DNA of 10,965 bases from Candidatus Sumerlaeota bacterium (GTDB lineage: Bacteria; Sumerlaeota; Sumerlaeia; JADFCT01): the NCBI GenBank assembly GCA_026398575.1, contig JAPLSP010000179.1, positions 1 to 10,965 of the forward strand, given 5' to 3'. The translations under genes and the position numbers were made by a program. Under the pieces are notes generated by a model. It saw nothing but the letters and a program-made list of their open reading frames with translations, made no database searches and had not been told where the DNA came from. Of the stretch, positions 1-7,600 are shown one piece after another (positions within the stretch are counted from its first letter, which is position 1; every line of letters begins with the position of its first letter).

Positions 1-49
1 CGCCAAACTGGGTTAATCCCTTTTCTCATGCTTCCCATCTCCCAGCGAC

Positions 50-71
50 AAAAGCCTTATGACAATAAGGC
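50..71 (-). terminator. Candidate Rho-independent terminator of the ROK kinase gene
   Basis: Read on the minus strand, a perfect 7-bp stem GCCTTAT/ATAAGGC with a 4-base loop (TGTC) is followed directly by TTTT. It lies about 90 bases past the stop codon of the minus-strand kinase. The stem is short and partly A/T and the T-run is only four long, so termination may be inefficient. The rest of positions 1-159 shows nothing else I can support. Confidence 0.5.
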
Positions 72-159
72 AGCTACCCTACGACGCGCGCCCGTCCCAA
101 TCCGCATGAGCCTTTTCTCCTGGCATAAATGTGATTCTTTATCTCATAAAACTCGCCGA

Positions 160-1140
160 TTATTTATCCGCAACCATCTCGGCCGCCAGCGCCGCCGCGC
201 CCAGGGCTACGGCGTCGTCGCCCAGTTTGGCGGCCCGTACCTCGACCGGCGCCCGCAGTTCCGGCACGGCGTGATGGTCCAGCGCCCGACGGCATTCTTC
301 CAGGTATATCTCTTCCATGGCCTCGACCAATCCGCCGCCCAGGATGATCAAACCGGGCGACAGCGTATTGACCATGCACGCGGCCAGCTGCCCCACCATA
401 TAGGCCGCCTCGCGCACGATGATTTCGATCACCGTGTCGCCCTGCTTGATGGCTTTGGCCAGCGCGCCGCTCTTGATGTCTTCCAGACAGGTTCCCGCGA
501 TCTCCTGCAGCGCGGGCGCCTTGCCGCGGAACACGGCTTCAGCGGCCCGGCCGGCGATGGCGACGCGGCTGGCATACGCCTCATAGCAGCCGCGATTGCC
601 GCATCCGCAAAAGGGGCCGCGGGCGTCATAAACCAGATGTCCGAGTTCCCCCGCGCCGCCCGTGACGCCGTGATGCAGCCGTCCGCCGATAATGATGCCG
701 CCGCCGATGCCCGTGCCGGGAAAGATGCCGACGATGTCTTCATGGCCTTTGCCCGCGCCGGCCCGGAATTCCCCGTAGGTTCCGGCATTGACGTCGTTTT
801 CAACGGCGATCGGCGTTTTATATTCCTCCTGAAAAATCTTGCGCACGGGCACGTCCTTCCAGCCCACGTTCAGCAACCGGATAATGCGGCCCTTGGCCAG
901 ATCCAGAACGCCCGGCAGCCCGAATCCGATGCCGCTCAAGTCTTCACGCTTGAGCTGGGCTTGCGTCAACGCGTCTTCGATGCAGGACCGCATTTCGCGA
1001 ATCCCTTCCTCCGCGTTGCCGATCGCCTTCATCTTGGCTTTGGCAACCCCGAGCGTCTTGAAATCGGAATCAAACGCCACACACCGAATCTTGGTTCCTC
1101 CCAGATCCACGCCAACCGTGCAAGATTTTTTTGCGGCCAT
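160..1140 (-). CDS. ROK-family sugar kinase (glucokinase-like)
   Basis: This 326-residue protein is a ROK-family kinase that probably phosphorylates glucose or a related hexose with ATP in the cytoplasm. The N-terminal phosphate loop DLGGTK is at residues 12-17 and the sugar-binding/catalytic END at 114-116, followed by NAGTYGE. GTGIGGG is at 142-148, and E165 with H168 (GELGH) follow. The ROK zinc site is complete: H168 plus C178, C180 and C185 in CGCGNRGC. The ATP-side GGG is at 268-270. There is no N-terminal helix-turn-helix, so it is a kinase and not a NagC/Mlc-type repressor, and the length is normal for the family. An in-frame ATG lies 33 bases upstream (1173), but I chose 1140 because a strong Shine-Dalgarno sits 8 bases before it and the DLGGTK motif then starts at the usual distance. 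It is transcribed divergently from the pilus cluster and no functional link is evident. The exact substrate (glucose, N-acetylglucosamine, N-acetylmannosamine or other) cannot be read from the sequence. Confidence 0.93.
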   Translation of the reverse strand: MAAKKSCTVGVDLGGTKIRCVAFDSDFKTLGVAKAKMKAIGNAEEGIREMRSCIEDALTQAQLKREDLSGIGFGLPGVLDLAKGRIIRLLNVGWKDVPVRKIFQEEYKTPIAVENDVNAGTYGEFRAGAGKGHEDIVGIFPGTGIGGGIIIGGRLHHGVTGGAGELGHLVYDARGPFCGCGNRGCYEAYASRVAIAGRAAEAVFRGKAPALQEIAGTCLEDIKSGALAKAIKQGDTVIEIIVREAAYMVGQLAACMVNTLSPGLIILGGGLVEAMEEIYLEECRRALDHHAVPELRAPVEVRAAKLGDDAVALGAAALAAEMVADK

Positions 1141-1148
1141 CGTTGTCG

Positions 1149-1154
1149 CCTCCC
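1149..1154 (-). promoter_or_regulatory. Ribosome binding site of the ROK kinase, decides the start
   Basis: Minus-strand GGGAGG ends 8 bases before the ATG at 1140. It supports the internal start over the upstream in-frame ATG at 1173, which would place this site inside the coding region. Confidence 0.8.
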
Positions 1155-1183
1155 GCGCTTGTTTTGACTGCATCCAAGCCCTG

Positions 1184-1211
1184 ATCTTAGCCGCGGGCGC
1201 GGCGGAAGCAA
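1184..1211 (-). promoter_or_regulatory. Weak candidate promoter of the ROK kinase
   Basis: On the minus strand, TTGCTT (1211-1206) and TAAGAT (1189-1184) are separated by 16 bases, about 45 bases upstream of the chosen start. The match to sigma-70 boxes is only moderate (3/6 and 4/6). The position is sensible, but the call rests on little more than that. Confidence 0.25.
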
Positions 1212-1252
1212 GCGAAACCCATCGGATAAATCATGGGCGACAAAAAAAGCAA

Positions 1253-1282
1253 TTGACGGCTTGGTGCGTATTCCTTTATGAA
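1253..1282 (+). promoter_or_regulatory. Candidate sigma-70 promoter of the pilMN gene
   Basis: TTGACG (1253-1258, five of six consensus bases) and TATGAA (1277-1282, four of six) are separated by 18 bases, in the divergent intergenic region. Transcription would begin near 1289, leaving a leader of about 85 bases before the ATG at 1374. If real, the upstream in-frame ATG at 1278 lies inside the -10 box and cannot be the start of the protein. Confidence 0.45.
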
Positions 1283-1362
1283 AACCCCCACGCAGTCAGC
1301 TGTAAACCGCCCGGAGAAATCCCAAAATGGGACCGTCGGGCTGATTTGCAGCGATTTCTTGA

Positions 1363-1369
1363 AGAGGGG
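1363..1369 (+). promoter_or_regulatory. Ribosome binding site of pilMN
   Basis: The purine-rich stretch AGAGGGG lies 4 bases before the ATG at 1374. Its core AGAGG/GAGG gives a more usual spacing of about 6. It favours the start at 1374 over the ATG at 1278. Confidence 0.55.
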
Positions 1370-1373
1370 ATTC

Positions 1374-3755
1374 ATGGCCGCAGGACTTCGGCGTTGTTTG
1401 GGCGTTGATATTGGAAGTCACTCCATCAAGGTGGCCGACGTGTCATTGACGCGTACGGGCATCATCATACATAAACTGGCCGCCGCCGAATTGGAGCTGG
1501 CGCCCGGAACGCCTGAAGCCGAGCGCGAGAGCAAAGCGGCGCGCGTCTTGCGCGACTTGCTGAAGAAGAACCGGATCGCCAGCCGCGCCGCCGTCTTTGG
1601 CGTGCCCGGCCAGCAAACGTTTTTGAGGCGACTGCCCGCCCTGCCGCAGACCACCGAACAGCGGCTGCGCCGCATCATTGACTACGAGGCGAACAACCTC
1701 GTTCCTTTCCCTCCCGATAAAAGCCTGCGCCGCTATCAGGTGGCCGATACGCCCAGCGGCGCCGAATGTGAAGTGCTGCTGGGGGCCATGAAGCGCGACC
1801 ACATCAACCAAGCCATGCGCGTTATCGCCCGCACGGGGCTCAAGCCGCTCCAAATCAGCGTCGGTCCTCTGGCGCTGCATAATTTCTATCGCTTCTGCGA
1901 AACGCCGTTCATCTCGGTCGAAAAGCGCCGGCAGATGGAAAAGGAAGAAGCGCGGCGCAAGGAGCAGGAAAAGAAAGAAGCGCTGGCAAGGAAAAAAGGC
2001 AAGCGCTCCGGCAAGAAGGCCAAAGAAGTCGAAAAGGCGGAAGACGAGGAAGCCATAGCCGATAAGAAAGCCGAAAAGAAAGGCGGATTTTCACTCGCTT
2101 CGTTGTTCGGGAAAAAAGGGGCCAAAGGGGCGGATAAAGGCGCCCTGGCGCTGGAGGCCGAGCAAGCCGCCCTCGTGGACCAGGAAGATGCTGAGGGGGG
2201 CGCTCCGCAGGCGCCGCCGGAGGAAGAGTATCAGAAGATCATGGCCTATGTGAATATCGGCGCGCGCAACATGGACCTGTCCATCCCGAAGGTTGGGGGG
2301 GGATTGGTTTATGGTTTCAGCCGGAGCGTGCCGCTGGCGGGCGATGAAATGACGCTGGCCATCCAGCGTGAAAAATCGCTGGCTTCGTTTGCCGACGCCG
2401 AGGAACTCAAGCGCTCGCGCACGGTCGTCATCCCGCCCGATACCCCGCCCGACGCGCTGCCCAAGGGCGTGGACGTCCAAGCCTCGGTCGCGCTGACCAA
2501 AGTCGTGGACCGCATGATCATCGAGTTGCGCCGGTCGCTGGACTTCTTTATCTCGCAGCCCGACGGCGTGGCCGTGGACGCGATCAATTTGAGCGGCGGG
2601 CATGCCGCGCTGACCGGATTGCGCGAGTATATGGAAGAGCGCATCGGCATCCCGGTCATCCTGACGACGGAAGTCAAAAGCGAATCCTTTAAGGTCAGCG
2701 GCGACGACACCGCTTCGCTGGCGCCGTATCTGATCGCAATCGGCCTGGGCATCGAAGGAGTAGGCTATGGAGCGCTGACCATTGATTTCCTGCCCGAGGA
2801 ATTTCAGGTCAGCCGGACCGTGCTGAAAAAAGCGCCGGCCATCTTCGTCATGGCGGGATGTTTGGCCGGCTTGATCGCCCTTTCGACGCAATTGGGCAAG
2901 CATGGCGAGGAAATGTTTCGCCAGGCGGCCGAGCAGCTGGACGCGGAAATAACGCGCATTGACAGGCAACAGTGGGGAATGCAATACGAAAAAGCGGAGG
3001 CCGAGCGAAAAGGTATTGATAGCGAATTCGCGCTCATACGGCGGGCCTTTTCAATGACGGATCGGGACTATTGGTTTAATTTCATCGCCTATGTCCAGGA
3101 AAAAAAGCCCAAAGACATTGTGATTATCCGTATGGAGTTAGGGGGAGTGGGGCAGGTGTTGATTCAAGGATTGGCGGAGGAAAGAGCCTCGCCGCCCACC
3201 TTCAACCAACGCTTGAAAGACGATACGCGGATCGTGCGTAATTCGACGCTGAATTTCGCTCAGGAAATGAAAAGTCCCTTTTACGCCAAACCCGTCTTTG
3301 GCTTTCAGATAGACATGATGCTGAATAGAATCGCCCGAATTGTCACGCCAACTCCTTATTTTGCTGAGCGCCAGCTGGGGACCCAGCCTCTTGCCGCTCC
3401 GGGCGCCGGAACAGGCCTTGAAGAGAAACGGAGATACAATAAGCTCACAGGCCAGGGCAGAACGCCTGGCGTTGGTCCGGGAGGAACAGGCGCTGCGGCG
3501 GTGGGCGGACCACCCAGAACAGAAGGCCAGCCCGGCGGCGATATGACCGCTGGAATGGCTCCCGGCGGCGGGATGGCTCCCGGCGGCGGGATGGCGCCTG
3601 GCGGCGGGATGCCTCCTGGGGGTGGAATGCCTCCGGGTGGCGGGCCGCCTGCTGTGGCGCCGGGGGGCGGCTTAGCCCCTGGCGGCGGAATGGGGGATGA
3701 AGGCTTAGGCCGTGGAAGGGGAACGGGAAACCGTCCCAGACGAGGAGGCGGTTAA
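1374..3755 (+). CDS. pilM: PilM-PilN fusion protein, type IV pilus inner-membrane alignment component
   Basis: This is a 793-residue fusion. Residues 8-465 are an actin-like PilM/FtsA-fold ATPase: VDIGSHSIKV at 11-20, a DYEANNLVPF segment at 103-112, INLSGGHA at 404-411 and the closing APYLIAIGLGI. Residues 182-285 are a Lys/Glu-rich insertion not expected in PilM. After IDFLPEEF (470-477), which resembles the N-terminal motif by which PilN docks on PilM, comes one membrane helix (487-505). A coiled coil (510-556) and a PilN-like periplasmic domain (about 565-650, with DIVIIRMELGG and a VLIQGLAEE strand) follow. The last ~120 residues are Gly/Pro/Met low complexity with GGGMAP repeats. PilM is cytoplasmic and PilN periplasmic, so the topology implied by the single helix fits both. 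In classical pili these are two genes followed by pilO, pilP and pilQ; here a small gene and the secretin follow. The start at 1374 is chosen because a ribosome site precedes it, the fold begins at once, and the 32 residues before it look non-coding. The PilM half is secure; the PilN half rests on position, topology and weak motif similarity. Confidence 0.85.
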   Translation: MAAGLRRCLGVDIGSHSIKVADVSLTRTGIIIHKLAAAELELAPGTPEAERESKAARVLRDLLKKNRIASRAAVFGVPGQQTFLRRLPALPQTTEQRLRRIIDYEANNLVPFPPDKSLRRYQVADTPSGAECEVLLGAMKRDHINQAMRVIARTGLKPLQISVGPLALHNFYRFCETPFISVEKRRQMEKEEARRKEQEKKEALARKKGKRSGKKAKEVEKAEDEEAIADKKAEKKGGFSLASLFGKKGAKGADKGALALEAEQAALVDQEDAEGGAPQAPPEEEYQKIMAYVNIGARNMDLSIPKVGGGLVYGFSRSVPLAGDEMTLAIQREKSLASFADAEELKRSRTVVIPPDTPPDALPKGVDVQASVALTKVVDRMIIELRRSLDFFISQPDGVAVDAINLSGGHAALTGLREYMEERIGIPVILTTEVKSESFKVSGDDTASLAPYLIAIGLGIEGVGYGALTIDFLPEEFQVSRTVLKKAPAIFVMAGCLAGLIALSTQLGKHGEEMFRQAAEQLDAEITRIDRQQWGMQYEKAEAERKGIDSEFALIRRAFSMTDRDYWFNFIAYVQEKKPKDIVIIRMELGGVGQVLIQGLAEERASPPTFNQRLKDDTRIVRNSTLNFAQEMKSPFYAKPVFGFQIDMMLNRIARIVTPTPYFAERQLGTQPLAAPGAGTGLEEKRRYNKLTGQGRTPGVGPGGTGAAAVGGPPRTEGQPGGDMTAGMAPGGGMAPGGGMAPGGGMPPGGGMPPGGGPPAVAPGGGLAPGGGMGDEGLGRGRGTGNRPRRGGG
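3552..3641 (+). repeat. Five 18-bp tandem units encoding Gly-Met-(Ala/Pro)-Pro-Gly-Gly
   Basis: Five consecutive 18-base units of the type GGGATGGCTCCCGGCGGC encode GMAPGG or GMPPGG at the C-terminal tail of the PilMN protein. The first three are nearly identical and the last two vary at synonymous sites and Ala/Pro. Further degenerate Gly-Pro sequence continues to about 3690. Unit length is a multiple of three, so gain or loss of units keeps the frame. Confidence 0.85.
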
Positions 3756-3801
3756 TCTCACGGCAGGTTTGGAAGCAATCCTTTGAAAGCATAATCAAAC
3801 G

Positions 3802-4398
3802 ATGGCCAGCGAAAACGTCCAAGCATATTTAGAGAAGATTAAAAAGCGGCTGGAGCTCATTGTCATCGCCGTCCTGGTGATACTGATTGGCGCCGTATGG
3901 GGGCTGCAATCCGTAGAAAGCACTCTGAAGCTGCCCGAAGTGAAACCTATCCCGATGGCCAAATTCGCGCCGGCTTCCACCGCTAATTATGAAGCGGCCA
4001 AAAAAATGTTCACGTTCAAATCCAGCATTGAGCCGGACGATCCCTATGCGCGACTCCTCAAATTCAACATTTTCCAAGTATTGACCGCTCAAGACCGCGA
4101 GTCGTTGGAACGAGAGGCGACAGCGAAATATTCGGCAGCCCTGAAACTCTTCAACGAACAGAGATTAGAGGAAGCCCGCAAGATCTGCCAGGATATCCTG
4201 GGGGAGGTTCCCTGGCATCAGAAAACACAGGAATTGCTGAAAGTGATTAACCAAAAATCGCCTCCGCAAGTGGCTCCTCCTGTCGCGCCCCCGCGTGGCG
4301 CGCCGGTTGGCGGAAGCGCTCCCGCAGGCGCTGGCGCTCCAGCGGCTGGCGGAGCGCCGGCAGATGGCGGAGCTCCAATGAGGCCAGCTGGTAAATAA
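3802..4398 (+). CDS. Small inner-membrane pilus-locus protein with TPR-like segment and Pro/Ala/Gly tail
   Basis: I do not recognise a named family. The 198-residue protein has a short charged cytoplasmic N-terminus and one membrane helix (about 19-36, LIVIAVLVILIGAVWGL). A periplasmic stretch follows, in which residues 101-150 look like a TPR-type helical hairpin (YSAALKLFNEQRLEEARKIC then an ILGEVPWHQKTQELL helix). Residues 154-198 are a Pro/Ala/Gly-rich tail. It starts 46 bases after the PilMN stop, without a clear Shine-Dalgarno, so it is probably co-transcribed and translationally coupled or weakly translated. It sits where pilO and pilP normally lie between pilN and pilQ. A bridging role between the PilMN platform and the secretin is therefore a reasonable inference, but it has neither the PilO coiled-coil/ferredoxin-like layout nor a PilP-type lipobox. 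Comparison with the small proteins of the Akkermansia Amuc_1098-1102 locus would be the first test. Confidence 0.8.
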   Translation: MASENVQAYLEKIKKRLELIVIAVLVILIGAVWGLQSVESTLKLPEVKPIPMAKFAPASTANYEAAKKMFTFKSSIEPDDPYARLLKFNIFQVLTAQDRESLEREATAKYSAALKLFNEQRLEEARKICQDILGEVPWHQKTQELLKVINQKSPPQVAPPVAPPRGAPVGGSAPAGAGAPAAGGAPADGGAPMRPAGK

Positions 4399-4435
4399 GG
4401 CATAAAGCTCCTGGGACTCTGGCATTTGAATTGAG

Positions 4436-4460
4436 AGTGAAAAATCTATCTTATTTCACT
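4436..4460 (+). promoter_or_regulatory. Inverted repeat, possible operator in front of the secretin gene
   Basis: AGTGAAA (4436-4442) and TTTCACT (4454-4460) form a perfect 7-base inverted repeat with an 11-base A/T-rich centre. Its right end shares a base with the TTGACA box at 4460. The centre-to-centre distance of 18 bases is nearly two helical turns. It could bind a dimeric regulator, or be a weak hairpin in the transcript reading through from upstream. Confidence 0.35.
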
Positions 4461-4490
4461 TGACAGCGTGGGCCGAGGGTCCTTCATAAT
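4460..4490 (+). promoter_or_regulatory. Candidate sigma-70 promoter of the secretin gene
   Basis: A perfect TTGACA (4460-4465) and CATAAT (4485-4490, five of six consensus bases) are separated by 19 bases. That spacing is longer than ideal and suggests a weak or regulated promoter. It lies in the 293-base gap between the small membrane protein and the secretin and would give a leader of about 195 bases. Confidence 0.45.
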
Positions 4491-4520
4491 CCGCTTGGGA
4501 TAACTTATATGGTTTTGCTC

Positions 4521-4532
4521 CGCCGGCCGGCG
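4521..4532. repeat. 12-bp perfect palindrome in the secretin leader
   Basis: CGCCGGCCGGCG reads the same on both strands and lies in the otherwise featureless leader upstream of the secretin. It may be a protein site, a dimer-forming RNA element or chance in GC-rich DNA. Apart from this and the promoter/operator candidates, I see nothing definite in 4399-4691. Confidence 0.3.
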
Positions 4533-4677
4533 CCTTTGGTTGGAGTTGCTAGCGCGACCCGGAATGAATCGCGTTCAGGATTATTCGGAAGATAAATGGG
4601 AATACCCGCAAAAAGCGCAAATTGAAATTTATGATAGTTGACGTTGAATATCTTGCCCTTCTTCATTTACCGCAGAA

Positions 4678-4683
4678 AAGGAG
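4678..4683 (+). promoter_or_regulatory. Ribosome binding site that sets a TTG start for the secretin
   Basis: AAGGAG lies 8 bases before the in-frame TTG at 4692. No ATG or GTG is better placed between here and the signal peptide. The earlier in-frame TTG at 4638 has no comparable site. Confidence 0.75.
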
Positions 4684-4691
4684 ATAGAGCC

Positions 4692-7600
4692 TTGCGTGGA
4701 ATTAATTCCTCCTACGACGCTGGTCGTGCAAACGGTCCGAAAAACTGGCTGGGCATCCCTCCGCGCGCGGGCGGTTTGCTGTGCGCGGCGGCCTTATTCG
4801 CCATTCTCGCCTTTGTCATCGCTCAGCCGAACGCTCAAGCGCAATCTGTCCCTTCCAGCGAGGCCCAAAAAGATTCGGTTGTCAGCAGTCTGCTGAAACG
4901 GGCCGAAGATGCTGCGGTGGCCAATCACCCGCAGGAAGCCCTGCTTTATTATGAGCGGGTTTTGCGGCTGGAGCCGGGCAATGCCAAGGCGCTGTCAGGA
5001 CGGGCCAGGATTGAGAGCAGCCAGGCGATGCAAAATGCCAGGACCGTGTCCGGATCGCCCAAAGCTGTCGCTCAAACCAATTCCGCCGCGAAAAGCGATT
5101 CGCAAAAAACTGCCATAGAAATGCTGTTGGACAGAGGCGCGCGCAGCCTGAAAAAGGGAGAACTGGACCAAGCTGCCGAAGCCTATGCGAAAGCGCTCGA
5201 GATAGATACCGCCAACAAAGACGCGCTCAAAGGCTTGGAACAAGTCAAAGAGCAGAAAGCGGAAGCCATTCTTGCGAAAGTCGCCCAGATGCGCAAAAAC
5301 GGCGATTTGGTCCAGGCCAAATCCGAGCTGGCGAAGGCTCAGGAGATTGCGCCCAACTCGAGGAGCGTGGCCAAAGAAGCCGGCCGCATCCAGGACGCAG
5401 AAAAGGCGCTCGACGCCGAAAAAAAACTGGCCGAGGAGCGCAAGGCGAAGGACGAACAGCGCCAGCGCGATGAAGCCGCGGCAAAAGGAAAAGAGCGCCT
5501 TGAAAATGCGGTTGCCGCCCGCGTTTCGGAAGACAAGCTCGCGTTGCGCAAAGAGCAGTATGAGGATGCGCTCAAGGCCTTCCACGAAGCCGCAAAGCTG
5601 GCGCCTCAGGACAAAGACGTCGCCTCCTACATCCAAAAAACCGAGAACGCCAAAAACCAGGCGGCGCAAGAGGCGGCCCGCATGGCCGAAAGCCAGAAAG
5701 CCAAGATCGCCGGCGCAGAAAAAGCGAACCAAGCCAAGGCCAGGCAGGAAGAAGAACGCAAACAGCAGGAAGCCGCCCGGCGCGAAAAAGAACGCGTCGA
5801 AAACGCCGTGCTGGCGAAGGTCGCCGAAGCCAAGAGCGCCTCGCGCAAGGGGCAATATGATGACGCCCTCAAGGCGTTTCACGAAGCCGAGCTAATTGCG
5901 GCGCAAAATAAAGACGCCAAGCCACGCGAGTCTTCCGGGTTGTTCATGAGCAAGCCCGTGGATATCCCCGCCTATATCAAGGAAATGGAAACAGCCAAGA
6001 CCAAAGCGGCTGTGGAAATGGCCAGCGCATCCGATCGCGAAAAAGCCAAGGCCGCCGAGGCGGCAAAATCGAGCCAGGCCAAAACCGGCCAGGATACCGA
6101 ACGCAAACAGCAGGAGGCCGCCGCGCGCGAAAGAAAACGCGTCGAAAGCGCCGTGCTGGCGAAGATCGCGGAAGCCAGGAGCGCCTCGCGCAAGGGGCAG
6201 TATGATGACGCCCTCAAAGCGTTCCACGAAGCTGAGCAGATAGCCGCGCAAAATAAGGACGCCAAACCGCGAGAGTCTTCTGGATTGCTCGGGTTGAGTA
6301 GCAAGCCGGTGGATATCGCCGCCTGTGTCAAGGATACGGAGACGGCCAAGAGCAATGCGGCTGCGGAAATGGCGCGCGCAGCCGATCGAGAAAAAGCCAA
6401 GGCTGCCGATGCGGAAAGAGCGCGCCTGGCCAAGGCTGAAAAAGAGCGGTTGGCGGCCGAAGCCAAAGTTAAAGAAGAACAGGATCGCCAGGCCAAATCT
6501 GAGAAGGACCGGCTGGCTGCCGAAGCCAAAGCCAAAGAGGAACAGGATCGCCAGGCCCAAGCCGAGAAGGACCGGCTAGCTGCCGAAGCCAAGGCCAAAG
6601 CTGAAAAAGAGCGCGCGCAAGTGGCGCAGGCAAATGAAACCAAGCCTGCCGCTCCGGCCAATGCGGCGAATAACACTGCCTCCAAGCCGGTTGAGCCCTC
6701 CAAGCCGGTTGAGCCCTCCAAGCCCGTTGAGCCCTCCAAGCCGGTTGAAGACACCCAGGCCAAGAAGATAAAAGAAGTACTGGGCGCCGCTCAAGCGGCC
6801 CTGAAAGCCAAACAATATGACGAGGCGATCAAGCGCGCCGAAGAAGTCAAGGCGCTTGCGCCGGGACAACCGGCCGCCGAAGAAGTGATCGCGCAAGCCC
6901 GCGAAGGGCAGGCCGCGCAGGCGCTCAAAGCCAAGCGCGACACCTTGAAGACGCGTCTGGCCGAGGCTCAGGGCCTGTATAGCAACAATGAGTTCGAAAA
7001 AGCGGCCAAAGCGGCCGAGGCGATTCTGGCCGAAGACGCCGGCAATACCGATGCGCAAAAGCTGGCCGCGCGCAGTCAGAAAAAGGTGGAAGAGGCGCGC
7101 CTGAAAAACGAAACCAAAGAAAAAGAAGCCAAACAACTGGCGGCGAACAACGCCTTCGGCGACGCCCTGAGCGCCTATAAATCAGGCGACCTTTTTGGCG
7201 CCGAGGCCGGATGGAAGAAGACGCTCGAAATAGAGCCCAACCATGAGAAAGCCAAAGTCAATCTGGAACAGATTCAGAGCGAACTGGCGACCAAGCGCGC
7301 GGACCTGTTGAAGGAAGAGACGCGGGCCCGGAAAGAAAAGGAAGCGCAAGAAAAACTGAACATCAAGGTTGAAGGCATGGAAATTGACCAGCCGCAACCG
7401 CTGGTGGCCTTCTTCAAGAATCTGGCTCTGATCGCCGATTTCAACTACAACGTGGTGGCCGGCGGGAACGTCACGGTCCAGGGCAGATTCAATGACATGC
7501 GCGTGTTCGAGGTTTTGGACCAGGTGCTCAAACCTCGCGGGCTGATGTGGAAGCGCGACGGCAACGTCATCACGGTGGACGCGGATTTGCACGTGCGTTT

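Noticed and set aside
11..21. GGG-TTAAT-CCC followed by TTTTC as a plus-strand terminator of an upstream gene
   Set aside because: The stem is only 3 bp with a mismatch inside, too weak to support.
28..1167. 379-codon plus-strand reading frame across the kinase region
   Set aside because: It is the antisense shadow of the ROK kinase, whose motifs are complete. The translation has no recognisable fold and is a by-product of GC-rich codon use.
1278..1373. 32-residue N-terminal extension of pilMN from the ATG at 1278
   Set aside because: It overlaps the best candidate promoter, lacks a ribosome site and precedes the conserved PilM start; 1374 is preferred.
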